Positions 18,448-27,335 of a DNA stretch of 64,000 nucleotides are shown here, in pieces (the stretch's first letter is position 1; each line of letters opens with the position of its first letter). Origin of the DNA: Planctomycetota bacterium (GTDB taxonomy: Bacteria; Planctomycetota; Planctomycetia; Pirellulales; UBA1268); the NCBI GenBank assembly GCA_003669605.1, contig QWOP01000053.1, positions 124,001-188,000 on the forward strand. Reading direction: 5' to 3'. Made by a program: the position numbers and the translations under genes. The notes below the pieces were generated by a model, which made no database searches, had not been told where the DNA came from, and worked only from the letters and a program-made list of their open reading frames with translations.

Positions 18448-19587
18448 CTACTTGCTCCGGGCCAGATCGTGGTACAGCTTCCAGCGGGCGCGCATCTCCT
18501 CGATGGAGTCACCGCCGAACTTGTCGACCAGTGCCACTGCCACCTCGAAGGCCACCACGTGCTCAACGATCACCGCTGCGGCACTGACGGCACAGACGTC
18601 GCTGCGCTCGTAGGCGGCCTCCTCGGCCTGTTTCGTCCGCAGGTTGACACTCTCCAGCGGCTTGCGGAGCGTGCTGATCGGCTTCATCGCCGCCCGCACC
18701 ACCAAGGGCTGACCGTTGGTCATGCCCGCCTCGAGTCCGCCAGCATTGTTGGTGGGACGGGTGAAGCCGAGGCTTGTCTCTCCCCGACGGTCAGCGTCGT
18801 AGTGGATCGGGTCATGGACCTGCGAGCCGCGACGCTTGGCCGCCTCGAATCCCAGTCCGATTTCCACCCCCTTGATCGCCTGGACCGCCATCACGGCCTG
18901 GGCGAGGCGACCGTCGAGTTTGCGATCCCACTGGGCATGGGTGCCAAGCCCGATGGGGAGACCGTCAACACGCACCTCGACGACACCGCCGAGGGTGTCT
19001 CCCTCCTTGCCGACTCGATCGATGAGATCGGTGACCTCACCGTCGGCTTCCGGGTGGAGTGAATAGATCTCGCTTGAGTCGCGGATCGCCCGCAACTCCG
19101 CAAGCGTCCCCTGGCGCGGTCCAAGTTCGATGCCCCCGAGCGAACTGACCCACCCCGCCACCTCGATGCCGAACTGGGAGAGCAATTGGCAAGCGAGTGC
19201 TCCGGCGGCGACTCGGGCGGCGGTCTCGCGGGCGCTGGCCCGTTCCAGCACGGCTCTCACGCCGCCGAGGTGCTTGATGGCGCCAGCCAGATCAGCATGG
19301 CCAGGGCGAGGCCGATCGACGTCGTCGAGTTTCTCAAGTTTGGCATCGCGGTTCACCACTTCGAGGCCGAGCGGACTACCGAGGGTTGTGCCCCTCCACA
19401 GACCAGAGAGGAACCGCACCGAATCGGTCTCAATCCGCTGCCTTCCTCCCCGGCCGTACCCCCCCTGGCGACGGACCAGTTCGGCGTCGATAGCGGGGAT
19501 GTCGACCTGCAGTCCGGCAGGGAAGCCGTCTACAAGGGCCAGTAAAGCGGGGCCGTGGGATTCGCCGGCGGTCCAGTAACGGAGCAT
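18448..19587 (-). CDS. aroC: Chorismate synthase
   Basis: Converts EPSP to chorismate using reduced FMN, the last common step of aromatic biosynthesis. The 379 residues start MLRYWTAGESHGPALLALVDG (signature 1). RQGGYGRGGRQRIETD (signature 2) and RPGHADLAGAIKH follow. ASARETAARVAAGALA and the C-terminal FKPISTLRK-like segment (MKPISTLRKPLESVNL) complete the family signatures. This is the third shikimate function in the window after aroDE and aroK, although it is about 10 kb away. It follows purC by 144 bases. Confidence 0.96.
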   Translation of the reverse strand: MLRYWTAGESHGPALLALVDGFPAGLQVDIPAIDAELVRRQGGYGRGGRQRIETDSVRFLSGLWRGTTLGSPLGLEVVNRDAKLEKLDDVDRPRPGHADLAGAIKHLGGVRAVLERASARETAARVAAGALACQLLSQFGIEVAGWVSSLGGIELGPRQGTLAELRAIRDSSEIYSLHPEADGEVTDLIDRVGKEGDTLGGVVEVRVDGLPIGLGTHAQWDRKLDGRLAQAVMAVQAIKGVEIGLGFEAAKRRGSQVHDPIHYDADRRGETSLGFTRPTNNAGGLEAGMTNGQPLVVRAAMKPISTLRKPLESVNLRTKQAEEAAYERSDVCAVSAAAVIVEHVVAFEVAVALVDKFGGDSIEEMRARWKLYHDLARSK

Positions 19588-19708
19588 GGGGTGGGCAAAC
19601 GCTGCGGTGAAGGGCGGGGGGGCCGAGGCCCGGTTGCCAATTCTAGTTTCGGCTCTGCAGCATCCCTAGGGCAGTGTTTCCCCTTCGCAGACCGCCGTTT
19701 TTTCAACG

Positions 19709-19731
19709 AAAAACGAGGGAAGAACGCCCTC
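19709..19731 (-). terminator. Probable Rho-independent terminator of purC
   Basis: Read on the minus strand, directly after the purC stop codon, a GAGGG-cgttctt-CCCTC hairpin (arms 19727-19731 and 19715-19719) is followed by GTTTTTC. A second hairpin, CGTTTTTcgttgAAAAAACG, follows at once. The stem is short but GC-rich and the T run is convincing. The double-hairpin layout echoes the dispersed repeat described at 4854, but the sequence similarity is weak. Confidence 0.5.
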
Positions 19732-20688
19732 TTAGCCGATTCCCTGGGGAACTGTGCCGGTGAGCATCCGACAGGCCTCGAGGTATTTCTCCCGAGTGCG
19801 GGCAACGACCTCGGCAGGGAGGGCTGGCGGGGGGCTGGCCTTGTCCCAGCCGCTCGATTCCAGCCAATCACGGACGAATTGTTTGTCGAACGAATCAGGA
19901 ACACGCCCTCCGCCGACTGCCGCTGCGGGCCAGAACCGAGACGAATCGGGAGTCAGGACCTCGTCGACAAGGATCACGGTGCCGTCGGCGTCGTGCCCCC
20001 ATTCAAACTTCGTGTCGGCAACGACGATCCCCACGGCGGCAGCGTGGGCTGCACCGCGGCGGAAGACGTCAAGGCTCTTCTGCCGCAGTTCCTCTGCCAG
20101 CTCGCTGCCGATCTGATCGGCCATCACAGCGAACGGGACATTCTCATCGTGGCCCGACTCGGCCTTGGTGGCGGGGGTGAAGATCGGTTCCGGCAGGGCG
20201 TCGCCGGCGGAGAGCCCGGCGGGCAGGTTCTCGCCGCAGACGGTGCCGCTGCGCCGGTACTCGGCCCAGCCGGAGCCGGCGAGCCTGCCGCGCACGACAC
20301 ACTCGAAAGGGATCACGCGGGCGGCGCGGACCAGCATCGAGCGGCCCCGGAGAGGTTCCAGATCGACGCCCGGGGGCAGGTTCATCTGGTCGACGTCGGT
20401 GCTGAGAAGGTGATGGGCAACGGGGTGTGGGCCTTGGGAGAGCCAGTGGAACCAAGACGCGGAGATGGCCGTGAGAACGCGCCCTTTGTCGGGGATGGGA
20501 GTGGGGAGAATCCAGTCGAAGGCGCTGATCCGGTCGGTGGAGACGATCAGCATCCTGCCATCGGTGGATGGGGTGCCATCGGGTCGATGGCCGTCCAAGC
20601 GGTAGCAGTCACGGACCTTGCCGCGGTGGAGGGAACCGAGGGGGAGATCGGTGCTGACGACGGCAGGGTGGGGGGGATGGGTGCTCAT
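19732..20688 (-). CDS. purC: SAICAR synthase (phosphoribosylaminoimidazole-succinocarboxamide synthase)
   Basis: Purine biosynthesis: condenses CAIR with aspartate using ATP. The 318-residue protein is of the longer, yeast Ade1-like type. Recognisable blocks are LHRGKVRDCYRLDG, IVSTDRISAFDWILPTPI, ECVVRGRLAGSGWAEY and VADTKFEWGHD, then LVDEVLTPDSSRFWP. The start at 20688 (MSTHPPHPAVV) is preferred over 20838, which would run into the end of imuC. It is 52 bases downstream of imuC (dnaE2) on the same strand, so readthrough from the mutagenesis operon is possible. Confidence 0.95.
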   Translation of the reverse strand: MSTHPPHPAVVSTDLPLGSLHRGKVRDCYRLDGHRPDGTPSTDGRMLIVSTDRISAFDWILPTPIPDKGRVLTAISASWFHWLSQGPHPVAHHLLSTDVDQMNLPPGVDLEPLRGRSMLVRAARVIPFECVVRGRLAGSGWAEYRRSGTVCGENLPAGLSAGDALPEPIFTPATKAESGHDENVPFAVMADQIGSELAEELRQKSLDVFRRGAAHAAAVGIVVADTKFEWGHDADGTVILVDEVLTPDSSRFWPAAAVGGGRVPDSFDKQFVRDWLESSGWDKASPPPALPAEVVARTREKYLEACRMLTGTVPQGIG

Positions 20689-20740
20689 GGCGGATGTTGT
20701 AGCAGCGATCGCAGCGCCGTCAGAACGTCCTTCGCTGGTG

Positions 20741-23700
20741 TCAGCAGAAATCCCGCGACATCCGGGGCACAGACGGCTGCTCCATATCCTCCATCCGCGT
20801 CGCCAGGAGGTGCACGACTCCGGCCCGCCGCTGCACACGGGCCTCGACCACCACCACCGCCGCCCGCCTCGCGAGCGGCTCGGACTGCTGCCACACCTCC
20901 GGCCGGATGACGATGTTGGCCGGGCCCGTCTCGTCCTCGAGCGACAGGAAGATGATCCCGTTGGCTGTCGACGGCCGCTGCCTCGAGAGCACGATCCCCG
21001 CCACCGACACCTGTCGCCCCTCCGGCGCGTCGTGGGACTCCGCCACGGTCACGACCCCCCGCCGCGCAAGCCCGGCCCGATCGAACTGCAGCGGATGGGC
21101 CTCCAGCGACAGCCCCGCCGTGCGGTAATCGGCGATCACCTCCTCGCGCGCTCCCATAGCCGGAAGATCGACCTCGTCGCCATCCTCGTCGTCGGCGAGA
21201 TCCTCGAGGAGTGGCTGGCTGCCGGGACGGTCGCGACCCCGCAGCGTCTCCCACACCGCCCGCCTGCGGTCCATCCCCAGCGACGCAAAAGCGCCGGCCC
21301 GCGCCAGGTGGAGGAGCGCCTCGCGGCCGAGCCGCGCCCGCCGGGCAAGGTCGTCGGGCGAGGAGAAAAACCCCGCCCGCCGCGCCTCCTCGATCCGCTT
21401 TCCATCGGCTTCACCCAAACCATGCACCTGCTCAAGCCCTAGCCGCAGCGCAGCCCCCGCACCGCACAGCACCGGCCCCAGGCCGTCACGCGGGGTATCG
21501 GCCGGACCTGCCAGCATGCACAGCCCCGCGTGCCACGCGCTGGCATTCACATCCACCGCCAGCACCCGTACGCCATGCTGTCGGGCGTCACGCACCAACT
21601 GTGCCGGTGCGTAGAACCCCATCGGCTGGCTCGCCAGAAGCGCCGCCGTGAAGGCCGCTGGATGATGGCACTTGAGCCACGCCGACACATACACAAGCAG
21701 CGCAAAACTCGCCGCGTGCGACTCCGGAAAGCCATATTCGCCAAACCCGCGGATCTGGGCAAACACCTGCTCGGCGAACTCCCGCGATAGCCCGCGGGTG
21801 AGCATCCCGTCGACCAACCTGCGGTGGAACTCGTCGATCACCCCTGGACGTCGCCAGGCCCCCATCGCGCGACGGAGTTGGTCGGCCTCACCGGGCGTGA
21901 ACCCCGCCGCCACCACCGCCAACCGCATCGCCTGCTCCTGAAAAAGTGGCACGCCGAGCGTCTTCTCGAGCACCTCGCGGATTGCCTCGTTGGGATAACT
22001 CACCGGCTCCCCGCCCGAGCGCCGCCGGAGGTAGGGATGCACCATCCCCCCTTGAATCGGTCCGGGACGGACAATTGCTACCTCGATGACGAGGTCGTAG
22101 AAGCAACAGGGCTTGAGCCGCGGCAGCATGCTCATCTGCGCCCGGCTCTCGATCTGAAAGACCCCCACGGTGTCGGCACGCGACACCATTTCGTAGACCT
22201 GCGGATCCTCGGCCGGCACCGTGGCCAAAGTCAGCCTCGGCCCTCCCACGGCCTCCACCAGATCGAACGCCCGGTGAATGGCGGTGAGCATGCCGAGCGC
22301 CAGGCAGTCCACTTTAAGGATCCCCAGTTCGTCGAGATCGTTCTTATCCCACTGCACGATTGTCCGCCCCTCCATCGCCGCCGGCTGGATCGGCACGAGG
22401 TCAGAGAGATTCCCCCGCGTGATCACCATCCCGCCGACATGCTGGCCGAGGTGGCGGGGGAATCCGACCAGATCGCCGACGAGGGCCACCAGGCGTGTGC
22501 CGGTGTCTCCATCGGGATCGAGTCCCGCTTCAACGAGCCGCTCAGGCAGCCGCTCGACCCGATCGCCGACGTCGAGCACCTCGGCGATCCGCGCCACCCG
22601 GTCGAGCGACAGGCCCAGCACCTTTCCCATATCGCGGACCGCCGAGCGCAGCCGGTAGCAGATCACCTCCGCAGTCATCGCAGCGCGCGAGCGGCCGTAG
22701 GTGTCGTAGACATACTGGATCACCTCCTCACGTCGGTGGTGCTCGAAATCGATGTCGATGTCGGGGGCCTCGCGGCGCTCGCGGCTGATGAACCGCTCGA
22801 AGAGCACCTGCATCCGTGCCGGATCGACCGACGTGATCCCCAGACAGAAGCAGATCGCCGAATTGGCTGCCGATCCCCGCCCCTGACAGAGGATGCCGCG
22901 GCGGCGGGCAAACCTCACGATGTCGAACACCGTGAGAAAGTAGGCCTCGTAGCCCAGCTCCGTCACCAATGCCAACTCGTGTTCGAGAAGCCCGCAGACC
23001 TTGGCGGGAATGCCGTCTGGATAACGCTTCTTTGCCCCCATCCACGCCAGACACGCCAAGTGTTCCTGTGGCGTGCGGCCTGCTGGCACGATCGCATCGG
23101 GGTATTCGTAGCGCAGTTCGTCGAGCGAGAAGGTGCAGGCGGCGGCCCATTCCACGGAGCGCTCGACGGCGCCGGGAAGCGACGCAAACCGGGCGGCGAG
23201 TGCGTGGCGGTCGTGGAGGTGCCGTTCGCCGTTGGTAAGGAGGCGGCCGCGGGCCTCCTCGATCGTGCAGCCGTGCCGCACCGCGGCGAGGGCATCGAGC
23301 AGAGGGAGCCTGCTCCGCACATGGCAGCGGATGTCGCCGGCGGCCACCAGCGGCACCCCCGCCCGCCCTGCCAGATGGGAAAACCGTTCCAGGATCCCTG
23401 CATCGTCCCCCTCCAGAGCGACCTCCGCCAGGGCACAGAGCCGATCACCAAAAACCTCCCGCCACTCCTGCAGCGGCCAGCGCACCACCGGCCGCACCAT
23501 CCCCCGCGGCTCCGTCGGGCAGACCGCCGTCAGTGGCACGCCGGCCCGCAGCCCGGCGGTATGGGAGGCGACCTGTTCCCGGGAGAGCCGGCACTCCCCG
23601 GCGGCTGCGCTGCTGTGATAGCCGAGCGTTAGCAGACGGCAGAGGTTGGCGTAACCGGTCCCGTCAACGGCCCAGACCACCAGCGGCGGCGCATCGAGCG

Positions 23701-23941
23701 GATCAAGCGCCGCCCCGATCACCAGATGGATGCCCAGATCCTTCGCCACCCCGTGGGCCCGCACGATGCCTGCCAGCGTTGAGCGGTCGGTGATCGCGAT
23801 GCCGGCATACCCGAGGGCATGGGCTGTGCGCACAAGTTCCTCCGGATGCGATGCTCCTTGGAGAAAGGAAAAATTGCTCGTGCAGTGCAGTTCGGCATAT
23901 GGCGGCGGATCAGCGGCGCAAGGGGGCGGAGGAAGGGACAC
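20741..23941 (-). CDS. dnaE2: Error-prone DNA polymerase III alpha subunit, ImuC/DnaE2
   Basis: A 1066-residue C-family polymerase of the mutasome used for induced mutagenesis and lesion bypass. An N-terminal PHP domain (YAELHCTSNFSFLQGA, AITDRSTLAG) precedes the polymerase core, with GRGSAANSAICFCLGIT and the catalytic acidic motif PDIDIDFEHHRREEV. HLGQHVGGMVIT and RPGPIQGGMVHPYLRRR follow, then a C-terminal OB fold. The gene lacks the C-terminal extension of replicative DnaE. Start: GTG at 23941 is preceded by GAGGAGA at good spacing and lies 29 bases after imuB. The in-frame ATG at 24163 would lie deep inside imuB. Confidence 0.94.
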   Translation of the reverse strand: MSLPPPPCAADPPPYAELHCTSNFSFLQGASHPEELVRTAHALGYAGIAITDRSTLAGIVRAHGVAKDLGIHLVIGAALDPLDAPPLVVWAVDGTGYANLCRLLTLGYHSSAAAGECRLSREQVASHTAGLRAGVPLTAVCPTEPRGMVRPVVRWPLQEWREVFGDRLCALAEVALEGDDAGILERFSHLAGRAGVPLVAAGDIRCHVRSRLPLLDALAAVRHGCTIEEARGRLLTNGERHLHDRHALAARFASLPGAVERSVEWAAACTFSLDELRYEYPDAIVPAGRTPQEHLACLAWMGAKKRYPDGIPAKVCGLLEHELALVTELGYEAYFLTVFDIVRFARRRGILCQGRGSAANSAICFCLGITSVDPARMQVLFERFISRERREAPDIDIDFEHHRREEVIQYVYDTYGRSRAAMTAEVICYRLRSAVRDMGKVLGLSLDRVARIAEVLDVGDRVERLPERLVEAGLDPDGDTGTRLVALVGDLVGFPRHLGQHVGGMVITRGNLSDLVPIQPAAMEGRTIVQWDKNDLDELGILKVDCLALGMLTAIHRAFDLVEAVGGPRLTLATVPAEDPQVYEMVSRADTVGVFQIESRAQMSMLPRLKPCCFYDLVIEVAIVRPGPIQGGMVHPYLRRRSGGEPVSYPNEAIREVLEKTLGVPLFQEQAMRLAVVAAGFTPGEADQLRRAMGAWRRPGVIDEFHRRLVDGMLTRGLSREFAEQVFAQIRGFGEYGFPESHAASFALLVYVSAWLKCHHPAAFTAALLASQPMGFYAPAQLVRDARQHGVRVLAVDVNASAWHAGLCMLAGPADTPRDGLGPVLCGAGAALRLGLEQVHGLGEADGKRIEEARRAGFFSSPDDLARRARLGREALLHLARAGAFASLGMDRRRAVWETLRGRDRPGSQPLLEDLADDEDGDEVDLPAMGAREEVIADYRTAGLSLEAHPLQFDRAGLARRGVVTVAESHDAPEGRQVSVAGIVLSRQRPSTANGIIFLSLEDETGPANIVIRPEVWQQSEPLARRAAVVVVEARVQRRAGVVHLLATRMEDMEQPSVPRMSRDFC

Positions 23942-23970
23942 CAATTCGTCTCCTCGATGGTAGGTGGCTG

Positions 23971-25800
23971 TCAGGCAAAAAGTCCGTGCAGGAACCAGGC
24001 GCCGTCTCGCAACTGGCGGAAGAGCCAAAACCGCTCTGCCGAGTCGGTTTCGACGATGAAGTAATCGCGGCGGACGCAGGGCCCGCGCCACCAGGCGGTT
24101 TCGATCCGTTCCGGCCCCTGACTGCGGACCACCGACCGCGTCCGCGACTCCCAGCGGAACCACGCCGGTGGCCCCGGCACATGGTGCGGCGCGCAGCGTG
24201 CGCCACGCTCAGTCCTCTGCTCCTCCTGCTCCCCCTCCCGCCCGTTTCGCCGCCTCCCACCATGGCCGACCTCCAGCCGCAGCGGACGCGGCAGCAGCCA
24301 TAGCGGGCGCCGCTGGGGCGCCGACAGACCCAGCGAGGCACTGCCCGGCGAAAGCGGACGTGCTCCCGCCGTCCCGGCAGCAGCCAGTGCCCCCGTCGGA
24401 GGCACCGCCACCCAGGCGTACTCGGGTTGGGCATCCGCCAGCAGTTTGGGTTCGAAGACCGCTGCCCGCCCCAGCCTCCCCGACAGCCGGTCCAGCAGCA
24501 TCCCCACCTCCGGGCCCGACGTCTCCGTGGCTTCGCCAAACAGCAATCGCTGCCGGCTGATGGCGTTCCCGGCAGCCACCACCTCCAGTGTCACGCCATC
24601 GATCTCAGCCGGCAGGGGGGTGCGGGACATCCGCAGCCGGATCAGTTCCTCAAGGTGGGGGATCGAGGCGGTGGGCCGGTAGAGGCCGACGTCGACGACC
24701 GTGGGTGTGCGGTCCTCGCACGACCCTCCCGCAGCGTTCCGTTCCAACCGGAGTTGGAGGGCCGTCACCCCACGGCCTGCGGCGGCGAGCGTGGGCACGC
24801 AGGAAGCCAACAGTTGGCGGACGATCTCCCGCAGCGCATCCTCGGTTGCGTCCCGGAGCGAGAAGGGGAAATCGAAGGTGTGGTTCGCCTGCGGCAACTC
24901 CGCGCCCCGCGGCGGCTCCAGGGGTTCGGCTCTCTCGCCGGTGAACTCCGCCACCCGGCGGACGAGTTGCGGACCGAACCGGGAGGCCAGACTCTTCCGT
25001 GGCAGTCGCAGGACGCCACCGATCGAACCGATCCCCACCTCGCCGAGCTTCAGCACGACATCGGCATCCAACCGCAACGCGGTGATCGGCAGATCACCGA
25101 GCAGCTCTCTGGCGTCAGGCACGATCCTGCTGTCAGACATGGCCCCCCCCGGGGGAATCGTTGCCCAGCGCCGGCGGCGGGGCTGGGCCCTGCTCCTTCC
25201 CCGGAGACCGCTCTGCTCTGCGAGGGTATCGGTGTGGTGGGCCGCGGCCCAGGCGGCCCCAACGGTGTCGGCGATCGCCGCTCGGGCATGAATGCCGCGG
25301 GCCGCGAATGTCCAGACTGCCGTACGGGCAAGCCTCTCCTCGCCACCGAAGAAGCCGGCCGTGCCCGTCACATCGACGTGCAGGCACTCCGGCCTATTGG
25401 CCGTTTCCACCGCCACTGCCGGCGAGAATCTCCGGCACCAACGGGCTAGTTCATCGAGCGTCAGGCGATCGGCAACGGGGTCATCGTGATCGATCCAGGC
25501 GCGGTGGCAGGCACGCGAACCGTGGGCCATCGCCAGCATCGACATCGCCTCGGCCAACGACATCCCAGCCGTAATCGACCCCGACGCGGTCGATACAGCA
25601 CCCAAGTGACCAGCGCCTGCTTGGCCAGCGCCTGCTTGGCCAGCCATCGGCGCGGACTGCGGTTGCACCGCCCAGGCCCAACTCACCACCCCCATGACCC
25701 CCCGCGGTCGTCGCTGGCAGACAAACACCGGCACGGTTCGCAGTGATGGATCCTCAAGCAATCGCCGCTGCACAGGCCAGCGTGGCAGCCAGATCGTCAT
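23971..25800 (-). CDS. imuB: ImuB, catalytically inactive Y-family polymerase homologue
   Basis: The 609-residue protein keeps the Y-family layout: MTIWLPRWPVQRRL start, a LDELARWCRRFSPAVAVE palm-like segment, and helix-hairpin-helix-like ITALRLDADVVLKLGEVGIG. It lacks the acidic catalytic residues of true DinB, as is usual for ImuB. Its C-terminus (RRDYFIVETDSAERFWLFRQ...GAWFLHGLFA) is the typical ImuB tail. ImuB links ImuA and ImuC to the beta clamp; I do not see an unambiguous clamp-binding motif. ATG 25800 overlaps the imuA stop by four bases (ATGA), so translation is coupled. A small in-frame GQAGA tandem duplication lies at about residues 53-65. Confidence 0.92.
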   Translation of the reverse strand: MTIWLPRWPVQRRLLEDPSLRTVPVFVCQRRPRGVMGVVSWAWAVQPQSAPMAGQAGAGQAGAGHLGAVSTASGSITAGMSLAEAMSMLAMAHGSRACHRAWIDHDDPVADRLTLDELARWCRRFSPAVAVETANRPECLHVDVTGTAGFFGGEERLARTAVWTFAARGIHARAAIADTVGAAWAAAHHTDTLAEQSGLRGRSRAQPRRRRWATIPPGGAMSDSRIVPDARELLGDLPITALRLDADVVLKLGEVGIGSIGGVLRLPRKSLASRFGPQLVRRVAEFTGERAEPLEPPRGAELPQANHTFDFPFSLRDATEDALREIVRQLLASCVPTLAAAGRGVTALQLRLERNAAGGSCEDRTPTVVDVGLYRPTASIPHLEELIRLRMSRTPLPAEIDGVTLEVVAAGNAISRQRLLFGEATETSGPEVGMLLDRLSGRLGRAAVFEPKLLADAQPEYAWVAVPPTGALAAAGTAGARPLSPGSASLGLSAPQRRPLWLLPRPLRLEVGHGGRRRNGREGEQEEQRTERGARCAPHHVPGPPAWFRWESRTRSVVRSQGPERIETAWWRGPCVRRDYFIVETDSAERFWLFRQLRDGAWFLHGLFA

Positions 25801-26912
25801 GATGCGTGACACGGCACACCTCCCGATGGCCGATCTGCCTGTGGCCCCACCTGCCCCCCCAACTCGTGGCCCCCCGCATCACGGCACACGGCCACGAGCC
25901 GCGGCGACATCCCGGCTGGAGGGAACACCTCGCGTGGAGAAGCCCTCACGCCCTCCGCGCTCTGTCCAACGGCAACCGCCTCCCGGCCACTGCCCATGTC
26001 GATCGCGATCTCCACCCCCCGTTCCTCGGGTTGCTCTCCGGACCAGGGCCCACCGGCCGGCACGAGGTGCAGTCGGCGGATCCCCAAGCCGGCAATCTCC
26101 TGGAGACCAGCCGGGGAGGCCGCAGCCGCCACACTCAGCCGTACCTCCGCCCACGACGGCTCCCGGCGGGCACGCTCCGGGCGGACAAGCAACCCCACCG
26201 CACCACTGCTCCGGGCCGCCAGTTGCCAGCGGCGCAGCGCCGTCGTGGAGACGCGGCCGGGCCACGCCAGCACGGCCGTCACGCCCGGGCAGCGGAGCGC
26301 CTGATCGATCGCCCAGATCTCGTCCTCGTCGCGGGAGGGCCGGGCCACCACCAGCGGCCCACAGCCACCGCTGCTTCTGGAGGCGCCGCTGTTTCTGGAG
26401 CCGTGACGGTCGGGCTGTGGATCGAGCCAGGGAATGACCGCCGGCGGATGAAACCGACCGCGGCGATCGACAACGATGATCGTGCCCCCGCCCGGATGGG
26501 CCGGGGCAGCGGATTGGAATGTCAGCAGCCGACAGGCGATTGCGCAGGCCAGCGCCGATGCCCCTGATGCCTCACTGCCGAGGAATTCAAGGAGGCTGCC
26601 GCGCCGCACGCCACCGGCAGGCAGCAGGCGATCGAGGGATCGGAAGCCGCTCCCACAGACGATCGTTCCACCGGTCTCACCTCCTCTGGAAGCCCCTCCT
26701 TCGACAGCGGTCCAGCCAGTTTTGGCAGTGACGGCGTCGCCCGACCGCCGGTCGATCACCTCCTGCAATGAGGCCACGATGCAGGCCTGTGGCGAGCGGA
26801 GGCTCTGTGGCGAGCGGAGGCTCTGTGGCGAGCGGAGGCTCTGTGGCGAGCGGAGGCGGGATAGCGAGCGGAGGCGGGATAGCGAGCGGAGGCGGGATAG
26901 CGATGTCGTCAT
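25797..26912 (-). CDS. imuA: ImuA, RecA-like/SulA-related mutasome protein
   Basis: First gene of the imuA-imuB-dnaE2 operon. The 371-residue protein has a RecA-fold core from about residue 70: FRSLDRLLPAGGVRRGSLLEF, then ASGASALACAIACRLL. GTIIVVDRRGRFHPPAV and VTAVLAWPGRVSTTALRRWQLAARSSGAVGL (strand-helix blocks) follow. The N-terminus right after the start is a tandem repeat (SLSRLR and SPQSLR units, see 26785). Start: ATG 26912 has GGAGG nine bases upstream. The open frame reaches 27176, but the promoter region lies there. ImuA binds and modulates RecA in other bacteria. Confidence 0.88.
   Translation of the reverse strand: MTTSLSRLRSLSRLRSLSRLRSPQSLRSPQSLRSPQSLRSPQACIVASLQEVIDRRSGDAVTAKTGWTAVEGGASRGGETGGTIVCGSGFRSLDRLLPAGGVRRGSLLEFLGSEASGASALACAIACRLLTFQSAAPAHPGGGTIIVVDRRGRFHPPAVIPWLDPQPDRHGSRNSGASRSSGGCGPLVVARPSRDEDEIWAIDQALRCPGVTAVLAWPGRVSTTALRRWQLAARSSGAVGLLVRPERARREPSWAEVRLSVAAAASPAGLQEIAGLGIRRLHLVPAGGPWSGEQPEERGVEIAIDMGSGREAVAVGQSAEGVRASPREVFPPAGMSPRLVAVCRDAGGHELGGQVGPQADRPSGGVPCHAS
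26785..26905 (-). repeat. 18-bp tandem repeat in the 5' coding end of imuA
   Basis: About 6.7 units of 18 bases: four of the type CTCTGTGGCGAGCGGAGG and three of the type CGGGATAGCGAGCGGAGG on the plus strand (units at 26785, 26803, 26821, 26839, 26857, 26875 and a partial one at 26893). Each unit encodes six residues, read as SPQSLR or SLSRLR within imuA. Unit length is a multiple of three, so copy-number change would alter protein length without a frameshift. There are no spacers, so it is not a CRISPR array. Confidence 0.95.
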
Positions 26913-27335
26913 GGATGCGAGCCTCCGGAAGAGCATATATGAACGTCCGTACACTCTATCGATCAGATGCTGTCCGTCAACGCCTCGGCATGGAGGTCGT
27001 GCCGTCTGGGCAGGCTGGGCTGCCTCTGCGGCTTTCCGCAGGCGGTTCCGGCCGGATGCCGACTTCGCTCCCCACCTGACAGAATTCCGAGACGCGCCGT
27101 GCCCTTTCGCAACGCCGCTGGCATGCTGATCGCCGCCGCTGCGGAGCGGGCTCATCGACCGCGCATCGAGCGGCAAACGCTTGCAGAAGTGCCGTTGACC
27201 GGCCTATTCTTCGGCGCCGCTTGGGCTGGCGAGCATTTCCGCCGCATACGGCCGGTGGCTCCGATCCGCACCCTTCGTATGGGGGCGGCGGTGTGGGCGA
27301 GTTGCCGAGCTGGCAACCCTCTGAACGCGTCAGAA
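26913..27335. other. Divergent intergenic region between imuA and the PKS locus (423 bases)
   Basis: Holds the imuA promoter on the minus side (26941-26980) and must hold the promoter of the acyl-AMP ligase on the plus side. A plus-strand frame joined to the ligase is open from 26967, but its translation (Arg/Gly/Pro-rich) does not resemble a ligase N-terminus, so I leave it non-coding. No strong ribosome-binding site precedes either ligase start. Confidence 0.4.
26941..26980 (-). promoter_or_regulatory. imuA promoter with a LexA-box-like element
   Basis: On the minus strand a -35-like TTGACG (26975-26980) and a -10-like TAGAGT (26953-26958), 16 bases apart, lie 40-70 bases before the imuA start. 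Immediately downstream, over the expected transcription start, is GTACGGACGTTC (26941-26952). It fits the Gram-positive-type GAAC-N4-GTTC SOS palindrome with one mismatch. imuABC cassettes are SOS genes elsewhere. The planctomycete LexA site is not something I can assert, so the operator call is inference. Confidence 0.45.

Noticed and set aside
21824-23632. A 602-codon plus-strand open frame inside dnaE2
   Set aside because: It is the antisense shadow of a polymerase with intact catalytic motifs, and has no family features.
26785-26905. Repeat array as a possible CRISPR
   Set aside because: Units are contiguous and without spacers, 18 bases long and in frame within imuA, so it is a coding tandem repeat.
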